Below are positions 9,708 to 19,811 of a stretch of DNA of 63,766 nt, one piece after another. Position 1 is the stretch's first letter. Each line of letters begins with the position of its first letter. Under the pieces are notes generated by a model. That model was not told the origin of the DNA. It searched no databases and was given only the letters and a program-made list of their open reading frames with translations. The translations under genes were made by a program, and so were the position numbers. This DNA comes from Burkholderiales bacterium (GTDB lineage: Bacteria > Pseudomonadota > Gammaproteobacteria > Burkholderiales > Burkholderiaceae_C), in the NCBI GenBank assembly GCA_947448955.1, contig CANFPU010000007.1, positions 1 to 63,766 of the forward strand, in the 5' to 3' direction.

Positions 9708-11138
9708 ATGCCGCGTGCCACCAAGATCGTCGCCACCCTCGGCCCTGCCAGCAGCGACCCGGAAGTGCTGGAGCGCTTGTTGCGAGCCGGCGTCGACGTG
9801 GTGCGACTGAACTTCAGCCACGGCAAGGCACAAGACCACATCGACCGCGCCGCACTGGTGCGCCAGATTGCCGAGAAGATCGGCAAGCCCGTGGCCATCA
9901 TGGCCGACCTGCAGGGCCCGAAAATCCGGGTCGGCAAGTTTGCGGAAGGCCGTGTGCAGTTGGTCAACGGCGCGCGTTTCATACTCGACGCCGCCCAGAC
10001 CGAGCCCGGCAACCTGGAAGGCGTGGGTCTGGACTACAAGGAATTGCCGCGCGATGTCAAACCCGGTGACACCCTGCTGCTCAACGACGGGTTGATCGTG
10101 CTGACCGTCGATGCGGTGCGCGGCGAGCAGGTCCAGACGATCGTCAAGGTCGGTGGCGAACTGAGCAACAACAAAGGCATCAACAAGCAGGGCGGCGGCC
10201 TGACAGCGCCGGCGTTGACCGGCAAGGACATGGAAGACATCAAAACTGCCATGTCCTTCCAGTGCGACTACCTCGCCGTCAGCTTCCCGAAGAACGCCAC
10301 CGACATGGAGATGGCGCGCCAGCTGGCCAACGTCGCGGGTGAGCCCTGGCGCCACAAGCCGGGAATGATCGCCAAGATCGAGCGCAGCGAAGCCATCCCG
10401 CAGTTGGAAGCCATCCTGCGCGCCAGCGACGGCATCATGGTCGCGCGCGGCGACTTGGCGGTCGAGGTGGGCAACGCCACCGTGCCGGCGCTGCAGAAGA
10501 AGATGATCCGGATGGCGCGCGAGATGGACAAGATTGCGATCACCGCGACCCAGATGATGGAGAGCATGATCGTCAACCCGGTGCCCACGCGCGCCGAGGT
10601 CAGTGACGTGGCCAACGCGGTGCTCGACGGCACTGACGCGGTGATGCTGTCGGCCGAGACCGCCGCCGGCAAGTACCCGGTGGAAACCGTCGAGCAGATG
10701 GCACAGATCGCGCTCGAAGCCGAGCGGGCCGAGGACGTGCGCTTGGACGCCAACTTCACCGATCGGGTGTTCCGCCGCATCGACCAAAGCATTGCGATGG
10801 GTGCACTGTTCACCGCCTACCACTTGGGCTGCAAAGCCATCGTCGCGCTGACCGAATCGGGTTCAACGGCGCTGTGGATGAGCCGGCACAACATCCACGT
10901 GCCGATTTTCGGACTGACCTCCAAAGCCAGCTCTCAGGCCCGCATGGCGCTGTACCGCAATGTGCGCCCGCTGCTGATGCCTGCGCACAGTGACCGAGAC
11001 CTGGCGTTGGCCGAAGCCGAACGGGCGCTGGTCGAGCGCGGCGTGCTGCGCCCGGGTGACACCTATGCGATCACCTGCGGCGAACCGATGGGCTATCCCG
11101 GCGGCACCAACATGCTCAAGGTCTGCCGGGTCGGTTGA
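9708..11138 (+). CDS. pyk: Pyruvate kinase
   Basis: Final step of glycolysis, phosphoenolpyruvate plus ADP to pyruvate plus ATP. The N terminus TKIVATLGPASSDPEVLERL and VVRLNFSHG are the classic opening; IMADLQGPKIRVG follows; GIMVARGDLAVEVG and ITATQMMESMIVNPVPTRAEVSDVANAVLDGTDAVMLS (split here across motifs: catalytic Lys/Glu region, then the T-A-T-Q-M and D-V-A-N-A-x-x-D-G segments) identify the barrel. The C-terminal allosteric domain is present. At 476 residues it is full length. The next gene, an aldolase, is 194 bp downstream. Confidence 0.98.
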   Translation: MPRATKIVATLGPASSDPEVLERLLRAGVDVVRLNFSHGKAQDHIDRAALVRQIAEKIGKPVAIMADLQGPKIRVGKFAEGRVQLVNGARFILDAAQTEPGNLEGVGLDYKELPRDVKPGDTLLLNDGLIVLTVDAVRGEQVQTIVKVGGELSNNKGINKQGGGLTAPALTGKDMEDIKTAMSFQCDYLAVSFPKNATDMEMARQLANVAGEPWRHKPGMIAKIERSEAIPQLEAILRASDGIMVARGDLAVEVGNATVPALQKKMIRMAREMDKIAITATQMMESMIVNPVPTRAEVSDVANAVLDGTDAVMLSAETAAGKYPVETVEQMAQIALEAERAEDVRLDANFTDRVFRRIDQSIAMGALFTAYHLGCKAIVALTESGSTALWMSRHNIHVPIFGLTSKASSQARMALYRNVRPLLMPAHSDRDLALAEAERALVERGVLRPGDTYAITCGEPMGYPGGTNMLKVCRVG

Positions 11139-11332
11139 AAGCCGTCCCGTGGCGAGACCTGATGCCGCATGAAATCGGCCACACGGGCCGCAGCAACGAT
11201 GGTCATTTGGGCCTGCGTCGGAAGACGCGATCGCTAGAATCCACCAGTCTTTCAAAGCGGACACAGGATAGGTTCAACGACACTGCCGTGGGCAGATTGC
11301 CAGCTTTCACACCCTCTCAACCAGGATAGACC

Positions 11333-12397
11333 ATGCCACTCGTCTCGATGCGCCAACTGCTGGATCATGCCGCCGAAATGGGCTATGGCATTCCGGCCTT
11401 CAACGTCAACAACCTCGAGCAAGTTCAAGCGGTGATGTCGGCCGCAGCCGAAGTAGACGCACCGGTGATCCTGCAAGCCAGCGCGGGCGCCCGCAAGTAC
11501 GCCGGCGAACCCTTTATCAAGCACTTGATTTCCGCGGCCGTTGAATCCTGGCCGAAGGTGCCCTTGGTGATGCACCAGGATCACGGCCAAAGCGTTGCTG
11601 TGTGTCAGGGCGCGATCGACCTGGGCTTCAGTTCGGTAATGATGGATGGCTCGCTGCAGGCTGACGGCAAGACCATCGCCAGCTACGACTACAACGTCGA
11701 CGTCACGCGCGCGGTCGTCGACATGGCGCACCGCCTGGGCGTCACGGTCGAAGGCGAACTGGGCTGCCTGGGCTCGCTGGAGACCATGAAGGGCGACAAG
11801 GAGGATGGCCACGGCACCGACGCGACCATGACGCGCGAGCAGTTGCTCACCGATCCAGAGCAGGCCGCCGACTTCGTCAAGCGCACCCAACTTGATGCGC
11901 TGGCGATCGCCATCGGCACCAGCCACGGCGCTTACAAGTTCACCCGCAAGCCCACTGGCGACATCTTGGCGATCGACCGCATCAAGGCGATCAACCGACG
12001 TATCCCCAATACCCACTTGGTGATGCACGGCAGTTCCAGCGTACCGCAAGATTTGCTCGCCGAGATCCGCCAGTTCGGTGGCGACATGAAAGAGACGTAT
12101 GGCGTGCCGGTGGAGGAGATCCAGGAAGCCATCAAGTACGGCGTGCGAAAGATCAACATCGACACTGACATCCGGCTGGCGATGACCGGTGCGATCCGGC
12201 GCTACTTGGCCGAAAATCCGAGCAAGTTCGATCCTCGGGACTACCTCAAGCCCGCGCGGGAAGCCGCCAAGGCAATCTGTCTGCAACGCTATGTTCAGTT
12301 CGGCTGCTCGGGTCAGGGCAGCAAGATCAAGGCCCTGCCGCTGGTCACCGTAGCTCAGCGTTATGCCAGTGGCGAGTTGGCCCAGTTGGTGAACTGA
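11333..12397 (+). CDS. fbaA: Class II fructose-1,6-bisphosphate aldolase, Calvin-cycle subtype
   Basis: Zinc-dependent aldolase joining glyceraldehyde 3-phosphate and dihydroxyacetone phosphate. The first residues [20 protein letters not shown] match the 354-residue CbbA subtype found in Betaproteobacteria. [10 protein letters not shown] carries the zinc-binding His, [11 protein letters not shown] the next block, and [10 protein letters not shown] the glycine/His loop. The C terminus [20 protein letters not shown] is subtype-specific. The gene is preceded by AGGATAG as ribosome-binding site. Either fbaA or cbbA would be a defensible symbol; with pgk, pyk and maeB nearby it forms a carbon-metabolism neighbourhood. 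Confidence 0.96.
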   Translation: MPLVSMRQLLDHAAEMGYGIPAFNVNNLEQVQAVMSAAAEVDAPVILQASAGARKYAGEPFIKHLISAAVESWPKVPLVMHQDHGQSVAVCQGAIDLGFSSVMMDGSLQADGKTIASYDYNVDVTRAVVDMAHRLGVTVEGELGCLGSLETMKGDKEDGHGTDATMTREQLLTDPEQAADFVKRTQLDALAIAIGTSHGAYKFTRKPTGDILAIDRIKAINRRIPNTHLVMHGSSSVPQDLLAEIRQFGGDMKETYGVPVEEIQEAIKYGVRKINIDTDIRLAMTGAIRRYLAENPSKFDPRDYLKPAREAAKAICLQRYVQFGCSGQGSKIKALPLVTVAQRYASGELAQLVN

Positions 12398-12544
12398 TGA
12401 ACCTGCCAGTCGGCGCGGATCCATTGGGCCGGAGAACCGACTGAGCGGATGCGCTAGGGGCGTGATCAGGCCGAGGGCTGGCAAGGCCGAAGGGCACAAT
12501 CGGTCGACCCGCAAACTGCGGTAATGATGCCAGAGACACCCGCC

Positions 12545-13447
12545 ATGAGCTCCCCAGCCCTCTTCGAATCTAACCTGCACTCGCTACCGCTGCTGGCCCG
12601 CGGCAAGGTACGTGACAACTACGCCGTCGGCAATGACCGGCTGTTGATGCTCGCTTCGGACCGCATCTCTGCCTTTGATGTGGTGATGGGCGAGCCGATT
12701 CCGGGCAAGGGTCGGCTGTTGACACGGATGGCGCTGTTCTGGTTCGACAAATTGGCACATATCGTCCCAAACCACCTCACAGGTGAGCCGCCGGAGAGCG
12801 TGGTCGCGCCAGAGGAGGTCACGCAGGTGACGGGTCGTGCGATGCTGGTCAAGCGACTAAAGCCGCTGCCGGTGGAAGCCGTGGTGCGAGGTTACCTGGC
12901 TGGTTCAGGCTGGAAGGAGTACCAGCAGAACGGCGAAGTCTGCGGCGTGGCTCTGCCGCCGGGCCTGAAGAATGCCAGCCTACTGCCTGAACCGATCTTC
13001 ACCCCCGCCACCAAAGCCGAGATCGGCGAGCACGATGAGAACATCAGCTGGGCTCGGATGGCCGGCATCATCGGCGCGGACTTGGCCGCTCGGGTGCGGG
13101 ACATCTCGCTGCGACTTTACCGAGAAGCCTCTGCGTATGCGCTGACCCGCGGCATCATCATCGCCGACACCAAGTTCGAATTCGGCTTGTCAGTCGATGG
13201 TACGCTGACCTTGATGGACGAAATCCTCACCCCCGACTCGTCGCGGTTCTGGCCGCTGGCGTCCTATCAGGAGGGGGTCAATCCCCCCAGTTACGACAAG
13301 CAGTTCCTGCGCGATTGGCTGGAAACTGCGCAAGTCGCAGGCGAGCCCTGGAACAAGCGGGCACCGGCGCCCCAAATGCCTCCACAAATTACCGAGACCA
13401 CCGCGGCCCGATATCAAGCGGCGACATCGGCCTTGCTCAGCGGGTGA
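12545..13447 (+). CDS. purC: SAICAR synthetase (phosphoribosylaminoimidazole-succinocarboxamide synthase)
   Basis: Step eight of de novo purine synthesis: joins aspartate to CAIR using ATP. The motifs are [14 protein letters not shown] (ATP-site G-K-V-R-D), [21 protein letters not shown] (S-D-R-I-S-A-F-D), [15 protein letters not shown], and IADTKFEFG. The 300-residue single-domain form is the longer eukaryote-like type common in Betaproteobacteria. Start chosen at 12545; an ATG seven codons upstream is in frame but adds nothing to the family match. The usual purE/purK neighbours do not follow; instead an unrelated TPR-like gene begins 4 bp after the stop. Confidence 0.96.
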   Translation: MSSPALFESNLHSLPLLARGKVRDNYAVGNDRLLMLASDRISAFDVVMGEPIPGKGRLLTRMALFWFDKLAHIVPNHLTGEPPESVVAPEEVTQVTGRAMLVKRLKPLPVEAVVRGYLAGSGWKEYQQNGEVCGVALPPGLKNASLLPEPIFTPATKAEIGEHDENISWARMAGIIGADLAARVRDISLRLYREASAYALTRGIIIADTKFEFGLSVDGTLTLMDEILTPDSSRFWPLASYQEGVNPPSYDKQFLRDWLETAQVAGEPWNKRAPAPQMPPQITETTAARYQAATSALLSG

Positions 13448-13451
13448 AACC

Positions 13452-14537
13452 ATGGATTCCAGGCTGCTGGCCAGCTTGAATGTCCAAGCCAGCAGCACCG
13501 GGGACCCTGTGTTGTGGGCCAGAACCTTGTGTCGAGCAGCATCGCACTTTGCGCGCCGGGGCAGTGCTGTTGAAGCGTTGACGTCCATCGCCGTTGTGAG
13601 GTCTCGATTCGGCCATGAAATACCCCCCGAAATCGCCTCTTGGCTGATGTTGGCCGAAGGCGTCTTGCACTACTCCCAGAAAAAACCTCGGGATGCTTAC
13701 GACAGGATCCAGCGGGCCTATGGGCTGGCAGTTGCGCTGAAGATCGAGTCAGCACTGCCCAGTTGCGCCGCGTGGATGGCGTACATCGAATTCATTGAAT
13801 CCAAGTACGAGCCGATGGCAATCCATCTGGAGCAGGCGCTGACCTCGGCTCAGACGCAGGACCACCAAGCGGTGGCACGTGCAGCTTTGGTGCTGGCCGT
13901 CGCCTTCCATCTGACCAACGATTTCGATGCGGCAAAACCCTGGTACGAGCAGGCTCGCCAGCGTGCGTCGGCTGAAGGCGATGAGACCACCATCAGCGCC
14001 CTGCTCTACAACGTTGCGGCCATGCGCGCGGCCAATGCCCGCTTGGCTGACACCTTTGAGATCCAAGACTCAGGCGAGACAAGGCGCGCCGCGATGGAGT
14101 TATCGTCTTCACTCAACTACGATGCCGCGATCGGCAATACGTCGCTCAAAATCCTGTCGCAAATGCTCAACGGTTTGATACTGACCTTGTCAAAACGCTA
14201 CGCTGATGCCTTGAAAATATTCATTGAGATCGACGAGAGCACCTCAGGCATTGCCGAGATTTCACTCATCACGGTGGATACCGCTTGGTGCATGGCCAAG
14301 CTTGGTGATGTCGAAAAAGCGTGGCATTTGGCCATGCTGGCGGACGATCAGCCACGCGAAAAATCAGAACCCGATGACGTCGCCTATGTCAACTCAAGAA
14401 TTTGCCAGATTGCCGGCCTCTGTGGACGCGGCGGCGCGGCCTCGACCTACCGTGCAAAGGCCAACGCAGCCCTCGCAAGCCATCGCCAATTTCAGTCGAC
14501 TTTGCGGTCGCGCCTGAACGCCATCAGACTTTCCTAA
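13452..14537 (+). CDS. TPR-like helical repeat protein, no output domain
   Basis: 361 residues made almost entirely of paired helices, with repeat-like segments such as AVEALTSIAVVRSRFG, WLMLAEGVLHYSQKKPRDAYD, MAIHLEQALTSAQTQDHQAV and FDAAKPWYEQARQRASAEGD, which have the spacing and small/large residue pattern of tetratricopeptide repeats. There is no signal peptide, membrane segment or enzymatic motif. It resembles the N-terminal TPR part of some Burkholderiales diguanylate cyclases, but no GGDEF domain follows. Base composition is visibly less GC-rich in its second half than in the flanking genes. It starts 4 bp after purC without a clear Shine-Dalgarno, and is closed by a strong terminator. 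Confidence 0.75.
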   Translation: MDSRLLASLNVQASSTGDPVLWARTLCRAASHFARRGSAVEALTSIAVVRSRFGHEIPPEIASWLMLAEGVLHYSQKKPRDAYDRIQRAYGLAVALKIESALPSCAAWMAYIEFIESKYEPMAIHLEQALTSAQTQDHQAVARAALVLAVAFHLTNDFDAAKPWYEQARQRASAEGDETTISALLYNVAAMRAANARLADTFEIQDSGETRRAAMELSSSLNYDAAIGNTSLKILSQMLNGLILTLSKRYADALKIFIEIDESTSGIAEISLITVDTAWCMAKLGDVEKAWHLAMLADDQPREKSEPDDVAYVNSRICQIAGLCGRGGAASTYRAKANAALASHRQFQSTLRSRLNAIRLS

Positions 14538-14542
14538 GAAGC

Positions 14543-14570
14543 AAAAAACCCGGCAAATGCCGGGTTTTTT
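14543..14570. terminator. Bidirectional intrinsic terminator
   Basis: A-tract, GC-rich hairpin (CCCGGCA / TGCCGGG, short AT loop) and T-tract. Because the A- and T-tracts are symmetrical it can serve both the TPR-like gene on the plus strand and the H1-like gene converging on the minus strand. Confidence 0.9.
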
Positions 14571-14589
14571 GACCTTGCCCAGATTTACA

Positions 14590-14991
14590 TCAAGGCTTGT
14601 TGCCTGTTGGGAATGGCCAAGCTGCCGCAGGACTCAGCGCTGTCTTCGCGGACGCCGATGCAGGTGCCGCAGCACTTGCAGACGCCCTCTTGGCAGTGGC
14701 CTTCTTCGCAGGCGCGGCGGCCTTCTTCGCCGGTGCAGCGGCCTTCTTCGCGGGTGCGGCGGCCTTCTTCGCCGGTGCAGCGGCCTTCTTCGCCGGTGCG
14801 GCGGCCTTCTTCGCCGGTGCGGCGGCCTTCTTCGCGGGTGCAGCGGCCTTCTTCGCCGGTGCAGCGGCCTTTTTCGCAGGTACCGCTACCTTCTTGGCCG
14901 GTGCGGCCGTCTTCTTCACCGCTGCAGTTGCCTTCTTCGCAGGTGCGGCTGCCTTCTTGGCCGGTGCGGCCGCCTTCTTCGCAGTTGCCAT
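14590..14991 (-). CDS. Histone H1-like AlaLys-repeat DNA-binding protein
   Basis: A 133-residue basic protein dominated by the heptad K-K-A-A-A-P-A, repeated about a dozen times with variants (K-K-V-A-V-P-A, K-K-T-A-A-P-A), then an Ala/Ser tail that ends in AWPFPTGNKP. This architecture is that of the bacterial histone H1-like proteins of Burkholderiales, thought to bind DNA non-specifically through the Lys pairs. The start at 14991 is supported by AAGGAG seven bases upstream; an in-frame ATG 12 codons earlier would add a non-repetitive stretch with no ribosome-binding site. The underlying 21-bp tandem repeats suggest that the length is evolutionarily unstable. Confidence 0.9.
   Translation of the reverse strand: MATAKKAAAPAKKAAAPAKKATAAVKKTAAPAKKVAVPAKKAAAPAKKAAAPAKKAAAPAKKAAAPAKKAAAPAKKAAAPAKKAAAPAKKAAAPAKKATAKRASASAAAPASASAKTALSPAAAWPFPTGNKP
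14700..14888. repeat. 21-bp in-frame tandem repeats within the H1-like gene
   Basis: Nine consecutive 21-bp units of the form CCTTCTTCGC-N-GGTGC-N-GCGG (plus strand), eight nearly identical and the ninth diverged. Each unit encodes one K-K-A-A-A-P-A heptad on the minus strand. Differences between units are confined to third codon positions. Confidence 0.92.
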
Positions 14992-15203
14992 GACAATCTC
15001 CTTGATCAAGTTACGAAATACACCCAACCGGTCTAGCGGAGGGGCGATTCATCAAAGCGTTGACAGAACCCAGTCAGGTCTGCCGACACACCAATGAACG
15101 GGGGATACGCCCTAACAGACCACCTCTGAAGGCTGTCCGATACAGGGCACGAATCTTGACTTGCTGATGGAACTTTGACCATGACTTCTGGACGCGAGCG
15201 CCC

Positions 15204-16430
15204 TCAGTCCCAACTCAGTGCGCCACCGGACTGGTACTCGATCACGCGGGTTTCAAAGAAATTACGCTCTTTCTTCAGATCGATCATTTCGCTCATCCAG
15301 GGGAACGGGTTCTCCTCGTTCGGGAACAAGGCGTCCAGGCCGATCTGGGTCGCCCGTCGGTTGGCGATGAAGCGCAGGTAACCCTTGAACATCGAAGCAT
15401 TCAATCCCAGCACGCCGCGCGGCATCGTGTCCTCAGCGTAGCGGTACTCCAATTCAACCGCGCGCTCGAACAAGGCCTTGATCTCCGCCTTGAACTGCGA
15501 AGTCCAAAGCTGAGGGTTCTCGGCCTTGATCTGGTTGATCAGATCGATGCCGAAATTGCAATGCATGGATTCGTCACGCAGGATGTACTGGTACTGCTCG
15601 GCAGCGCCTGTCATCTTGTTCTGCCGCCCCATCGCCAGGATCTGGGTGAACCCGACATAGAAGAACATGCCCTCCATCAGGCAGGCGAAGACGATCAGAG
15701 AACGCAGCAAGGTCTGGTCGTTTTCGAGCGTGCCGGTGCTGAAGCTTGGATCCATGATCGCGTTGATGAACGGAATCAGGAATTGGTCCTTGTCTCGGAT
15801 CGACTTGATTTCGTTGTAGGCATTGAAGATCTCTGCTTCATCAAGGCCCAGCGACTCGACGATGTACTGGTAGGCGTGGGTGTGGATCGCCTCCTCGAAG
15901 GCCTGGCGCAGCAGGAACTGGCGGCATTCAGGTGCAGTGATATGGCGATAGGTGCCCAGCACGATGTTGTTAGCGGCGAGCGAATCAGCCGTGACGAAGA
16001 AGCCGAGGTTTCGCATGATGATGCGGCGCTCGTCATCGGTCAGGCCATTTGGATCTTTCCAGGTCGCGATGTCGCGAGACATGTTGACCTCCTGCGGCAT
16101 CCAATGGTTAGCGCACGAAGAAAGGTACTTCTCCCAGGCCCACTTGTACTTGAACGGCACCAACTGGTTCACGTCGGTCCGCCCGTTGATGATTCGCTTC
16201 TCGGCGATGTTGACGCGACCCGAGCCGTTGTCAGCCCTGGGTGCTGCCGCCGCAATGCGCGCCACGCTCACCGAAGCCATCGCTGCGTCGAGCGTCGACG
16301 TCGAGACGACACTGTCAAGTTGCGTCAAGGATGACGCTGGCAAGGCTCGCGGCAAGCCCGCCGCTTGCAGCCCGAGGGCGGGCGATGATGACGACGGCGT
16401 GAGTTTGACTTCGTCTTCCCAAACCAGCAT
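15204..16430 (-). CDS. nrdB: Class Ia ribonucleotide reductase, beta subunit (R2)
   Basis: Carries the diiron-tyrosyl radical used by NrdA to make deoxynucleotides. Iron ligands and radical-site segments are visible: the E-x-x-H-x-x-x-Y pattern in [38 protein letters not shown], and [18 protein letters not shown]. The first 85 residues before [20 protein letters not shown] form a Ser/Ala-rich extension not needed for the fold but seen in betaproteobacterial NrdB. The C terminus [11 protein letters not shown] includes the acidic tail that docks onto NrdA. It lies 184 bp downstream of nrdA on the same strand, with a possible promoter of its own in the gap. Confidence 0.97.
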   Translation of the reverse strand: MLVWEDEVKLTPSSSSPALGLQAAGLPRALPASSLTQLDSVVSTSTLDAAMASVSVARIAAAAPRADNGSGRVNIAEKRIINGRTDVNQLVPFKYKWAWEKYLSSCANHWMPQEVNMSRDIATWKDPNGLTDDERRIIMRNLGFFVTADSLAANNIVLGTYRHITAPECRQFLLRQAFEEAIHTHAYQYIVESLGLDEAEIFNAYNEIKSIRDKDQFLIPFINAIMDPSFSTGTLENDQTLLRSLIVFACLMEGMFFYVGFTQILAMGRQNKMTGAAEQYQYILRDESMHCNFGIDLINQIKAENPQLWTSQFKAEIKALFERAVELEYRYAEDTMPRGVLGLNASMFKGYLRFIANRRATQIGLDALFPNEENPFPWMSEMIDLKKERNFFETRVIEYQSGGALSWD

Positions 16431-16453
16431 AAATGTACTTTCTGAAGCCCCGA

Positions 16454-16482
16454 ATTATCGGAGCGTTGTGTTCAAAAACCAA
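16454..16482 (-). promoter_or_regulatory. Possible sigma-70 promoter for nrdB
   Basis: On the minus strand TTGGTT (16482-16477), a 17-bp spacer, then GATAAT (16459-16454), ending 23 bp before the nrdB start. The -10 matches five of six consensus bases; the -35 only three. Confidence 0.3.
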
Positions 16483-16614
16483 GCACTACTTGCCTGCGTT
16501 TGTGGCAACTTGGTGAGACGCAGTTCAAGCCCAACACTCGGCAAGAAGAGATCTCCGCCACCAGTACTAGGCGCTTCTCGGCCGCAAACTACCTTGCCGA
16601 TGGTCGCCAAACAT

Positions 16615-19527
16615 CTACTGGCAGGCCTCGCAGTCCGGGTTGTCGATCGAGCAGAACTTGATGTCGGTGGCGGGTGTCGCGTCGATGAGATGTTGGGATG
16701 CCGCTGCCACAGCATCCAGTGCAGACAGGCCGCTCGACGAGCCGCTGGACACTGCATTCATCGCACCTGCCGTGACCGTGGATTTCTCGGCGTGGGTGGC
16801 GCCCATGGTCCGAAGGTAATAAGTGGTCTTCAGGCCACGCAGCCAAGCCAGCTTGTAAATTTCGTCGAGCTTCTTGCCCGATGCGCCCGCCATGTAGATG
16901 TTCAGACTCTGGGCCTGGTCGATCCATTTTTGGCGTCGCGACGCCGCCTCGACCAACCACTGCGCATCGACTTCGAAAGCCGTGGCGTAGAGCTGCTTGA
17001 TGTCATCGGGCACGCGGTCGATGCGGCGCAAGCTGCCATCGAAATGCTTCAAGTCCATCACCATCACATCGTCCCAAAGGCCCAGCCGCTTCAAGTCACG
17101 AACCAGATACTCATTGACGATCGTGAACTCGCCCGACAGATTGCTCTTGACCGACAGGTTGCCAAAGCAAGGCTCGATCGAGGCATCAACGCCAATGATG
17201 TTACTGATCGTTGCGGTGGGCGCAATGGCCACGCAGTTGCTGTTGCGCATGCCGTGGGCCGCGATGCGAGTCCTCAGAGCGTCCCAGTCCATCGTCGTCG
17301 AGCGGTCAACCTCAACATAGCCGCCACGGGCTTCGTTGAGCAAGTCAAGCGAGTCGATCGGCAGGATGCCACGGTCCCACAGCGAGCCGCGGTAGCTGGA
17401 ATAACGGCCACGCTCCTCAGCCAATTCGGTGCTGGCCCAGTACGCGTGGTAGCAGATCGCCTCCATCGACCGGTCGGCAAACTCGACTGCCGCGTCCGAT
17501 GCATAGGGCACACGCAACTCGTAGAGCGCATCCTGGAAACCCATCAAACCCAACCCCACCGGGCGATGCCGCAGGTTGCTGTCGCGGGCCTTTTTGACGG
17601 CATAGAAGTTGATGTCGATGACGTTGTCGAGCATGCGCATCGCCGTGCGTACGGTCTGCTTGAGCTTGACCTGGTCGACCACCTTGCCGGCCCCACCCTC
17701 TGGCGCCTCCACCAAGTGACGCGCCAGGTTGATCGAACCCAGGTTGCAGACCGCGATCTCGGTGTCACTGGTGTTGAGCGTGATCTCGGTGCACAAATTG
17801 CTCGAATGCACCACGCCGACATGCTGCTGTGGCGAACGCACGTTGCAGGCGTCCTTGAAGGTCACCCAAGGGTGGCCAGTCTCGAACAGCATCGTCAGCA
17901 TCTTGCGCCACAAGTCCTTGGCCGCCGTGCGCTTGTACAGCTTGATCTCGCCGCGGTCGGCCTTGTCTTCATAGGCGACGTAGGCGCGCTCGAAATCGGC
18001 GCCGAACTTGTCGTGCAGGTCGGGGCAGTTCGACGGTGAGAACAGCGTCCACTGGCCACCTTCGATCACCCTGCGCATGAACAGATCGGGAATCCAGTTG
18101 GCGGTGTTCATGTCGTGAGTGCGTCGCCGGTCGTCGCCGGTGTTCTTGCGCAGTTCCAAAAACTCCTCAATGTCGAGGTGCCACGTCTCCAGATAGGCAC
18201 ACACCGCGCCCTTGCGCTTGCCGCCCTGGTTGACCGCGACCGCGGTGTCATTGACAACCTTCAAGAAGGGCACGACGCCCTGGCTCTTGCCGTTGGTGCC
18301 TTTGATGTAGCTACCGAGCGCACGCACTCTTGTCCAGTCGTTGCCCAGGCCACCGGCAAACTTACTGAGCAGCGCGTTTTCCTTCAGCGCCTCATAGATA
18401 CCGTCCAAGTCGTCGGCCACGGTGGTGAGGTAGCAACTCGACAGCTGCGAACGCAGCGAACCAGCATTGAACAGCGTGGGCGTGCTCGACATGAAGTCGA
18501 AGCTCGACAGCACGTTATAGAACTCGATCGCACGCGCCTCACGGTCAATCTCGCCCAGCGACAAACCCATCGCCACGCGCATGAAGAAGGCCTGTGGCAT
18601 CTCGATGCGCTGCTCATCGATATGCAGGAAGTAGCGATCGAACAGCGTCTGCAGACCGAGGTAATCGAACTGCAAATCGCGCTCGGGCTTGAGTGCAGCG
18701 CCCAGACGGGCCATGTCGTACTGCTGCAAACGAGGATCCAGTAGTTCGGCCTCAACCCCACGCTTGATGAATTGCGGGAAATAGTCCGGATAGCGCAGCG
18801 CCATCTCGGCCTGGCTCAGTTCTTCACCGAGGATTTCCTTGCGGATCGTATGCAACAGCAATCGCGCGGTGGCTCGGGTGTAGGCGGGCTCCTTCTCGAT
18901 CAGCGTGCGCGCGGCCAGGATGCTGGCCTTGTGCACTTCGTCGATCGGCACACCGTCGTAGAGGTTACGACGGGTCTCGGCCAGGATCGGGTCGGCCTTG
19001 ACATCTGCGCCCAAACCATCACAAGCCGATTCGATCAGCGCCTGCAGTGCGCCGAAGTCCAGCGGCACACGCTGACCACGGTCGATGACATGCAGCAGCG
19101 GTGTCGGCGGCGTCGCTGGCTTGACCTGACGTGCGCGTTCCTGGGTGCGGCGCTCGCGGTACAAAACATAGGCACGCGCCACCTCGTGGTGTCCGCCCCG
19201 CATCAACCCAAGCTCGACCTGGTCCTGCACATCCTCGATGTGAAAAGTGCCGCCGCCCGGTCGCGAACGTAGCAGGCCCCGCACCACACTCTCGGTCAGT
19301 GAGTCGACGGTCTCTCGTACGCTGGCCGAGGCTGCACCGTGAGAGCCATGCACCGCCAGGAATGCCTTCATCAAGGCCACGGCGATCTTGTTGGGCTCGA
19401 AGGCCACGACCGATCCGTTGCGCCGAATGATCTGGAACCCGGTGTAGGCCGAAGAAGCAATGCCACTCTGGGTTGCCGCGAGGGACGGGATCATGGCAGA
19501 TAGGCTGCCGGAGACGATGGTTTGCAT
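16615..19527 (-). CDS. nrdA: Class Ia ribonucleotide reductase, alpha subunit (R1)
   Basis: Large catalytic subunit of aerobic ribonucleotide reductase. Near the N terminus IIRRNGSVVAFEPNKIAVALMKA is an ATP-cone (allosteric activity site). The barrel follows with SSCYLTTVADDLDGIYE (active-site Cys of the redox pair), LCTEITLNTSDTEIAVCNLGSINLA (the N-x-C-x-E radical-site region and second Cys) and IAPTATISNIIGVDASIEPCF. The last residues FCSIDNPDCEACQ carry the C-terminal cysteine pair that is re-reduced by thioredoxin or glutaredoxin. 970 residues, the long betaproteobacterial form. A promoter with an NrdR-type box lies about 280 bp upstream. Confidence 0.97.
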   Translation of the reverse strand: MQTIVSGSLSAMIPSLAATQSGIASSAYTGFQIIRRNGSVVAFEPNKIAVALMKAFLAVHGSHGAASASVRETVDSLTESVVRGLLRSRPGGGTFHIEDVQDQVELGLMRGGHHEVARAYVLYRERRTQERARQVKPATPPTPLLHVIDRGQRVPLDFGALQALIESACDGLGADVKADPILAETRRNLYDGVPIDEVHKASILAARTLIEKEPAYTRATARLLLHTIRKEILGEELSQAEMALRYPDYFPQFIKRGVEAELLDPRLQQYDMARLGAALKPERDLQFDYLGLQTLFDRYFLHIDEQRIEMPQAFFMRVAMGLSLGEIDREARAIEFYNVLSSFDFMSSTPTLFNAGSLRSQLSSCYLTTVADDLDGIYEALKENALLSKFAGGLGNDWTRVRALGSYIKGTNGKSQGVVPFLKVVNDTAVAVNQGGKRKGAVCAYLETWHLDIEEFLELRKNTGDDRRRTHDMNTANWIPDLFMRRVIEGGQWTLFSPSNCPDLHDKFGADFERAYVAYEDKADRGEIKLYKRTAAKDLWRKMLTMLFETGHPWVTFKDACNVRSPQQHVGVVHSSNLCTEITLNTSDTEIAVCNLGSINLARHLVEAPEGGAGKVVDQVKLKQTVRTAMRMLDNVIDINFYAVKKARDSNLRHRPVGLGLMGFQDALYELRVPYASDAAVEFADRSMEAICYHAYWASTELAEERGRYSSYRGSLWDRGILPIDSLDLLNEARGGYVEVDRSTTMDWDALRTRIAAHGMRNSNCVAIAPTATISNIIGVDASIEPCFGNLSVKSNLSGEFTIVNEYLVRDLKRLGLWDDVMVMDLKHFDGSLRRIDRVPDDIKQLYATAFEVDAQWLVEAASRRQKWIDQAQSLNIYMAGASGKKLDEIYKLAWLRGLKTTYYLRTMGATHAEKSTVTAGAMNAVSSGSSSGLSALDAVAAASQHLIDATPATDIKFCSIDNPDCEACQ

Positions 19528-19811
19528 GGGTTTCCCTCGGTGGCTAGCGGCCTGGGCCGCCGTAACAGCTCATCGGAAGCTGGGTTCTAGACTGGACTGG
19601 GCGTTGACGCCAGGGCCGGTTGCTGCAGCGCGGAAAGGCCTGCCCGCATCGGCCAGCCAGATCAGCCCTCAGCCCCCCAGCCCAGTGGGCCAGCAAGCTG
19701 AGATTTGTCCAGCACCTCAGACGGAATGCGGTGTTCTTTGATCCTGTTCGCCAAGCCTGCGAAGAGGCTGGGCAACAGGTGTTGGCGATGCGAAAGGATA
19801 GCACAAAAGAC
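19528..19811 (-). other. Long untranslated leader of nrdA
   Basis: About 280 bases lie between the predicted nrdA transcription start (near 19805, minus strand) and the nrdA ATG. Small open frames exist here on both strands but none has a recognisable protein or a good ribosome-binding site. I see no known riboswitch motif; the stretch could hold structured leader RNA. Confidence 0.4.

Noticed and set aside
14700..14888. Regular repeats that could suggest a CRISPR array
   Set aside because: The units are contiguous 21-bp in-frame codons without spacers.
14597..15097. Long Ala/Phe-rich open frames on the plus strand opposite the H1-like gene
   Set aside because: They are mirror frames of the 21-bp repeat; the minus-strand frame has the ribosome-binding site and the conserved tail.
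15952..18039. Very long plus-strand open frame opposite nrdA/nrdB
   Set aside because: A shadow of the GC-rich coding strand; its translation has no recognisable domain and crosses two genes.
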